From Candidatus Zixiibacteriota bacterium (GTDB lineage: Bacteria; Zixibacteria; MSB-5A5; JAABVY01), in contig JAABVY010000031.1 of assembly GCA_011777135.1 (NCBI GenBank), positions 4,623-10,874 on the forward strand: a DNA stretch of 6,252 nucleotides, read 5' to 3'. Both the position numbers and the translations under genes were made by a program. The stretch's first letter is position 1, and the number at the start of each line of letters is the position of its first letter. A model generated the notes under the pieces. The model did no database searches. It was not told where the DNA came from and worked only from the letters and a program-made list of their open reading frames with translations. Shown piece by piece: positions 3,996-6,252 of the stretch.

Positions 3996-4515
3996 AACCG
4001 ATGAGAACCTTAAAGCCGCTTTTGCGGGCGAATCCCAGGCTCGTAATAAATATACCTATTTTGCCCAGATTGCCAGAAAGGAGGGCCTGCACTATATCGC
4101 CAAGATCTTCGAAGAGACGGCAGAGAATGAGAAACGTCATGCCAAGGATGAGTTCGTGCTGTTAAATGGTCTGGGCGATACGGCGGCCAATCTGGATGCT
4201 GCCATAAACGGCGAGCAATATGAGACCATCACTATGTATCCGAAGTTCGCCGAGCAGGCCAAGGAAGATGGCAATATGGCCGCTGCGCGGCTCTTTATGC
4301 AGATTGCCAGGGTGGAAGCGCATCATCGAGACCGTTACCAGAAATTACTGGAAAGAGTCAAAAACGGTACTGTCTACAAGCGGGAAAAACCGATCAGATG
4401 GAAATGCAGTGTCTGCGGCTATATTCATGATGGCACCGAGCCTCCCGGAAAATGTCCCTGCTGCCAGCATCCCAAAGAATATTACGAACCTGCAGACATG
4501 GAAACCGATATTTAG
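3988..4515 (+). CDS. rbr: Rubrerythrin, diiron peroxidase with rubredoxin domain
   Basis: This 175-residue cytoplasmic protein reduces hydrogen peroxide to water in anaerobes, taking electrons through rubredoxin or NADH:rubredoxin reductase. The four-helix ferritin-like part (about 1-125) shows the diiron ligands Glu15 (AGESQA), Glu48 and His51 (NEKRH), Glu76 and Glu79 (GEQYE), and Glu110 and His113 (EAHH). The C-terminal rubredoxin domain has Cys140, Cys143, Cys156 and Cys159 (CSVCGY; CPCC), with an additional Cys158 between the last pair. I start it at the ATG at 3988, five bases after AAGGAG (3977-3982). The frame is open further upstream, but that is perR coding in another frame. The ATG overlaps the perR stop (ATGAGTAA), so translation is probably coupled and the gene sits under the PerR operator. 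The length is typical for the short form. Confidence 0.96.
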   Translation: MSKTDENLKAAFAGESQARNKYTYFAQIARKEGLHYIAKIFEETAENEKRHAKDEFVLLNGLGDTAANLDAAINGEQYETITMYPKFAEQAKEDGNMAAARLFMQIARVEAHHRDRYQKLLERVKNGTVYKREKPIRWKCSVCGYIHDGTEPPGKCPCCQHPKEYYEPADMETDI

Positions 4516-4520
4516 GGAAT

Positions 4521-6017
4521 TCAGGCACGATTGTAGATATAGGTCAGATCGGCGAGCCTGTCTTTAATATTTGAAGCAAGGCTGTTCGGCTCCAGCCGCC
4601 AGCGCCAGTTCCCATCCCCATGAGCCGGACGGTTCATTCGGGTTGCCTCGCCCAATCCCAGGATATCCTGCATTGGGAAGATTGCCATTTTTGCGCGCGA
4701 TGCCATGGCCAGGCGTATCATCTCCCAGGGGATTTCCTCTGGGGAAACCTCCCGCCCAATGTATTTGATTAACCTTTTCCTCATCTCAGGATTGGTTTCG
4801 TGATCAAACCACCCCCGCACGGTGTTGTTGTCGTGAGTAGCAGTGTAGGCCACATAGTTTTCCTCATAATTGTGAGGCAGATAAGGGTGTTTGGGATCAT
4901 CGGCTCCGAATCCGAACATCAACACCTTCATTCCGGGGAATCCATACTTCTTCAAGGTTTCTCGGACATCCGCGGTGATCATTCCCAAATCCTCAGCCAC
5001 AATCGGGGGAAGGAAGAAATGTCTGAGCACTGTATTGAAGAAATCATCGACCGGGACCTTCACCCATTTGCCGTTAATCGCGGTTTCCTCCCCGCTGGCA
5101 ACTTCCCAGTAGGCAACCAGACCGCGGAAATGGTCAATTCTGATGATATCGAACTGGCGGAAATTGTGTTTGAGCCTCTGAATCCACCAGTTGTAGTTTG
5201 ATTCCTTAAGCACATCCCATTTATACACAGGATTGCCCCAGAGCTGTCCCGTTTCGCTGAAATAATCAGGCGGCACACCGGCTACGAATGTCGGGGTTTT
5301 ATCATCGTTCAATTTGAAAATATGGGGATTACTCCAGACATCGACACTGTCATAGTTGACATAGATGGGAATATCGCCAAAAAGCTGGATCCCTCTTTCA
5401 TTGCAATATTTTCTCAGAGCGAACCACTGTTTATAACAGAGATACTGTATGAATTTTTCCCGCTCAATTTGCTCTTTGAACTCCGTCTCAACACTTTTCA
5501 GGGTATCCTGGTGACGGTCTCTGTATTCGACCGGCCACTGATTCCATGCCTTGCCCCCGAAATGCCGTTTAAGGATCATGAATAGCGCAAAATCATCCAG
5601 CCAGTAAGCGTTATCCTCGCAAAAGCGATCGCACTCGGCGCGATGATTGTTTTTCTGGAAATGACCGAAGGCCTTATCCAGAAGGTCTTTTTTGTATTCG
5701 GCTACAGCCTGATAATCGACTTTATCAATGTCAAAATCGGGAATCGAATAAAGGTCTGCATCGCTCAGATAACCGCCCTCGATCATCAACTCCGGGCTTA
5801 GCATCCAGGGACTGATGGCCGAGGCGGAGGCGCTGCTGTAGGGCGAGTTGCCATGCATCGGATCGGTCGGCGTGAGGGGAAGAATTTGCCAGCAGCTTTG
5901 CTTTGCCTCAGTCAGGAAATCGGCGAAACGGTATGCTTCCGGTCCGAAATCCCCAATTCCGAATTTTGAGGGCAGAGAGGTTATGTGCATCAATATTCCG
6001 CTGCCTCTTTTTATCAT
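4521..6017 (-). CDS. malQ: 4-alpha-glucanotransferase (amylomaltase, GH77)
   Basis: This 498-residue cytoplasmic enzyme transfers 1,4-alpha-glucan segments between maltooligosaccharides and releases glucose, in maltodextrin and glycogen turnover. The length matches the compact Thermus-type amylomaltases. Early motifs are GILMHITSLPS (7-17) and CWQILPLTPT (42-51) with GNSPYSS. The catalytic triad is Asp295 (nucleophile, RIDHFRG), Glu342 (acid/base, VAEDLG) and Asp396 (transition-state stabiliser, TATHDNNT). Towards the end come MQDILGLG and RMNRPA, as usual. The ATG at 6017 follows AGGAGG by 4 bp and overlaps the treY stop as ATGA, so the two are translationally coupled. The pairing fits a route in which MalQ recycles short oligosaccharides left by trehalose synthesis. 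The stop lies 5 bp from the convergent rubrerythrin stop. Confidence 0.97.
   Translation of the reverse strand: MIKRGSGILMHITSLPSKFGIGDFGPEAYRFADFLTEAKQSCWQILPLTPTDPMHGNSPYSSASASAISPWMLSPELMIEGGYLSDADLYSIPDFDIDKVDYQAVAEYKKDLLDKAFGHFQKNNHRAECDRFCEDNAYWLDDFALFMILKRHFGGKAWNQWPVEYRDRHQDTLKSVETEFKEQIEREKFIQYLCYKQWFALRKYCNERGIQLFGDIPIYVNYDSVDVWSNPHIFKLNDDKTPTFVAGVPPDYFSETGQLWGNPVYKWDVLKESNYNWWIQRLKHNFRQFDIIRIDHFRGLVAYWEVASGEETAINGKWVKVPVDDFFNTVLRHFFLPPIVAEDLGMITADVRETLKKYGFPGMKVLMFGFGADDPKHPYLPHNYEENYVAYTATHDNNTVRGWFDHETNPEMRKRLIKYIGREVSPEEIPWEMIRLAMASRAKMAIFPMQDILGLGEATRMNRPAHGDGNWRWRLEPNSLASNIKDRLADLTYIYNRA
4522..4565 (+). terminator. Weak possible terminator after rubrerythrin
   Basis: CAGGC (4522-4526) can pair with GCCTG (4556-4560), with CGAT (4528-4531) and ATCG (4548-4551) inside, followed by TCTTT. 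The stem is interrupted and lies within the 3' end of malQ. Only the lack of any better terminator between the convergent genes makes it worth recording. Confidence 0.2.
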
Positions 6018-6252
6018 GATTCCTCCTCGCTGATCAAAAGCGCTGCCGGGAAATTATTCAGAGCCCGGCCGATCGAAAATGAATTGCTATCAGCCACTAA
6101 TTTTTCTTTAGTAATCGTGTTAATCCAGTTTTTTGGGGAATTCTCAGGCAGACTTATACTTGTATCCTTCCATACTTTTTCACCCGACGGTAACTCATCT
6201 TCTCTTATCAGAGCGGTCAGTAATCTCGGTGCTGCGATAACAGCAAAAGAAC
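6014..6252 (-). CDS. treY: Maltooligosyltrehalose synthase, C-terminal part (partial)
   Basis: Only the last 78 codons and the TGA (6014-6016) are inside the window; the rest lies beyond base 6252. The fragment reads FAVIAAPRLLTAL near its start, then SGEKVWKDTSISLPEN, NWINTIT and finally NNFPAALLISEEES. This order (PRL, a VW.DT..LP strand, a short tail ending FPxALL) fits the C-terminal domain of TreY, the GH13 enzyme that isomerises the reducing end of maltooligosaccharides to maltooligosyltrehalose. The catalytic domain is outside the window, so the call rests on these motifs and on malQ next door. The stop overlaps the malQ start as ATGA, showing one operon. TreZ would be expected nearby. 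Confidence 0.75.
   Translation of the reverse strand, partial: SFAVIAAPRLLTALIREDELPSGEKVWKDTSISLPENSPKNWINTITKEKLVADSNSFSIGRALNNFPAALLISEEES

Noticed and set aside
4800..5201. Plus-strand open frames inside malQ, here and at 4571-4768, 4891-5112, 5322-5585 and 5848-6033.
   Set aside because: All lie antisense to a complete amylomaltase with its catalytic residues intact, and none has a ribosome site or recognisable domain.

Overview
The window reads as chromosomal DNA of moderate GC content from a bacterium that cannot be named from the sequence. It encodes a lipobox-bearing lytic transglycosylase, which points to a cell with an outer membrane. It also has a PerR/rubrerythrin/peroxiredoxin set, the usual peroxide defence of anaerobes and microaerophiles. 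A lineage near Desulfobacterota or a candidate phylum such as Zixibacteria would fit, but that is a guess.

Region 1 (1-625) has no protein gene that I can support. It holds two tandem, related, very short transcription units. Each has a TTGACA box, 34 bp from that box to an ACCC start, a conserved core (ACCTACC, then GTGGTGTCTA), and a GGACCGG-type hairpin followed by seven Ts. Each predicts an RNA of about 72 nt. They look like sibling small RNAs with C-rich seeds and are the most novel item here. Downstream are a promoter with a perfect TATAAT and an 8-bp inverted repeat that would mask the ribosome site of the next gene.

Region 2 (626-2062, +) is an MltF-type murein lytic transglycosylase: an outer-membrane lipoprotein with a periplasmic solute-binding domain fused to an SLT catalytic domain. 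It converges on the next cluster with a 4-bp overlap of stop codons.

Region 3 (2059-4515) is a peroxide-defence island built around a divergent promoter region (3395-3521). Leftward run a thioredoxin-like protein (CAAC active site), an unlisted 57-residue protein with two cysteines, and a typical 2-Cys peroxiredoxin. Rightward run perR and rubrerythrin, overlapping by 8 bp. PerR keeps every metal ligand of the peroxide-sensing subfamily at the same residue numbers as Bacillus subtilis PerR. A 7-1-7 dyad, TAGGAATAATTACTA, sits between the -35 and -10 boxes of perR and is the likely operator. The inferred logic is that peroxide oxidises PerR and derepresses perR-rbr, and perhaps the leftward genes. 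Rubrerythrin and peroxiredoxin then reduce peroxide, with the thioredoxin a plausible electron donor.

Region 4 (4521-6252, -) is an alpha-glucan/trehalose operon: the C-terminal end of treY (maltooligosyltrehalose synthase, cut by the window edge), whose stop overlaps the start of malQ (4-alpha-glucanotransferase) as ATGA. malQ converges on rubrerythrin with only 5 bp between the stop codons.
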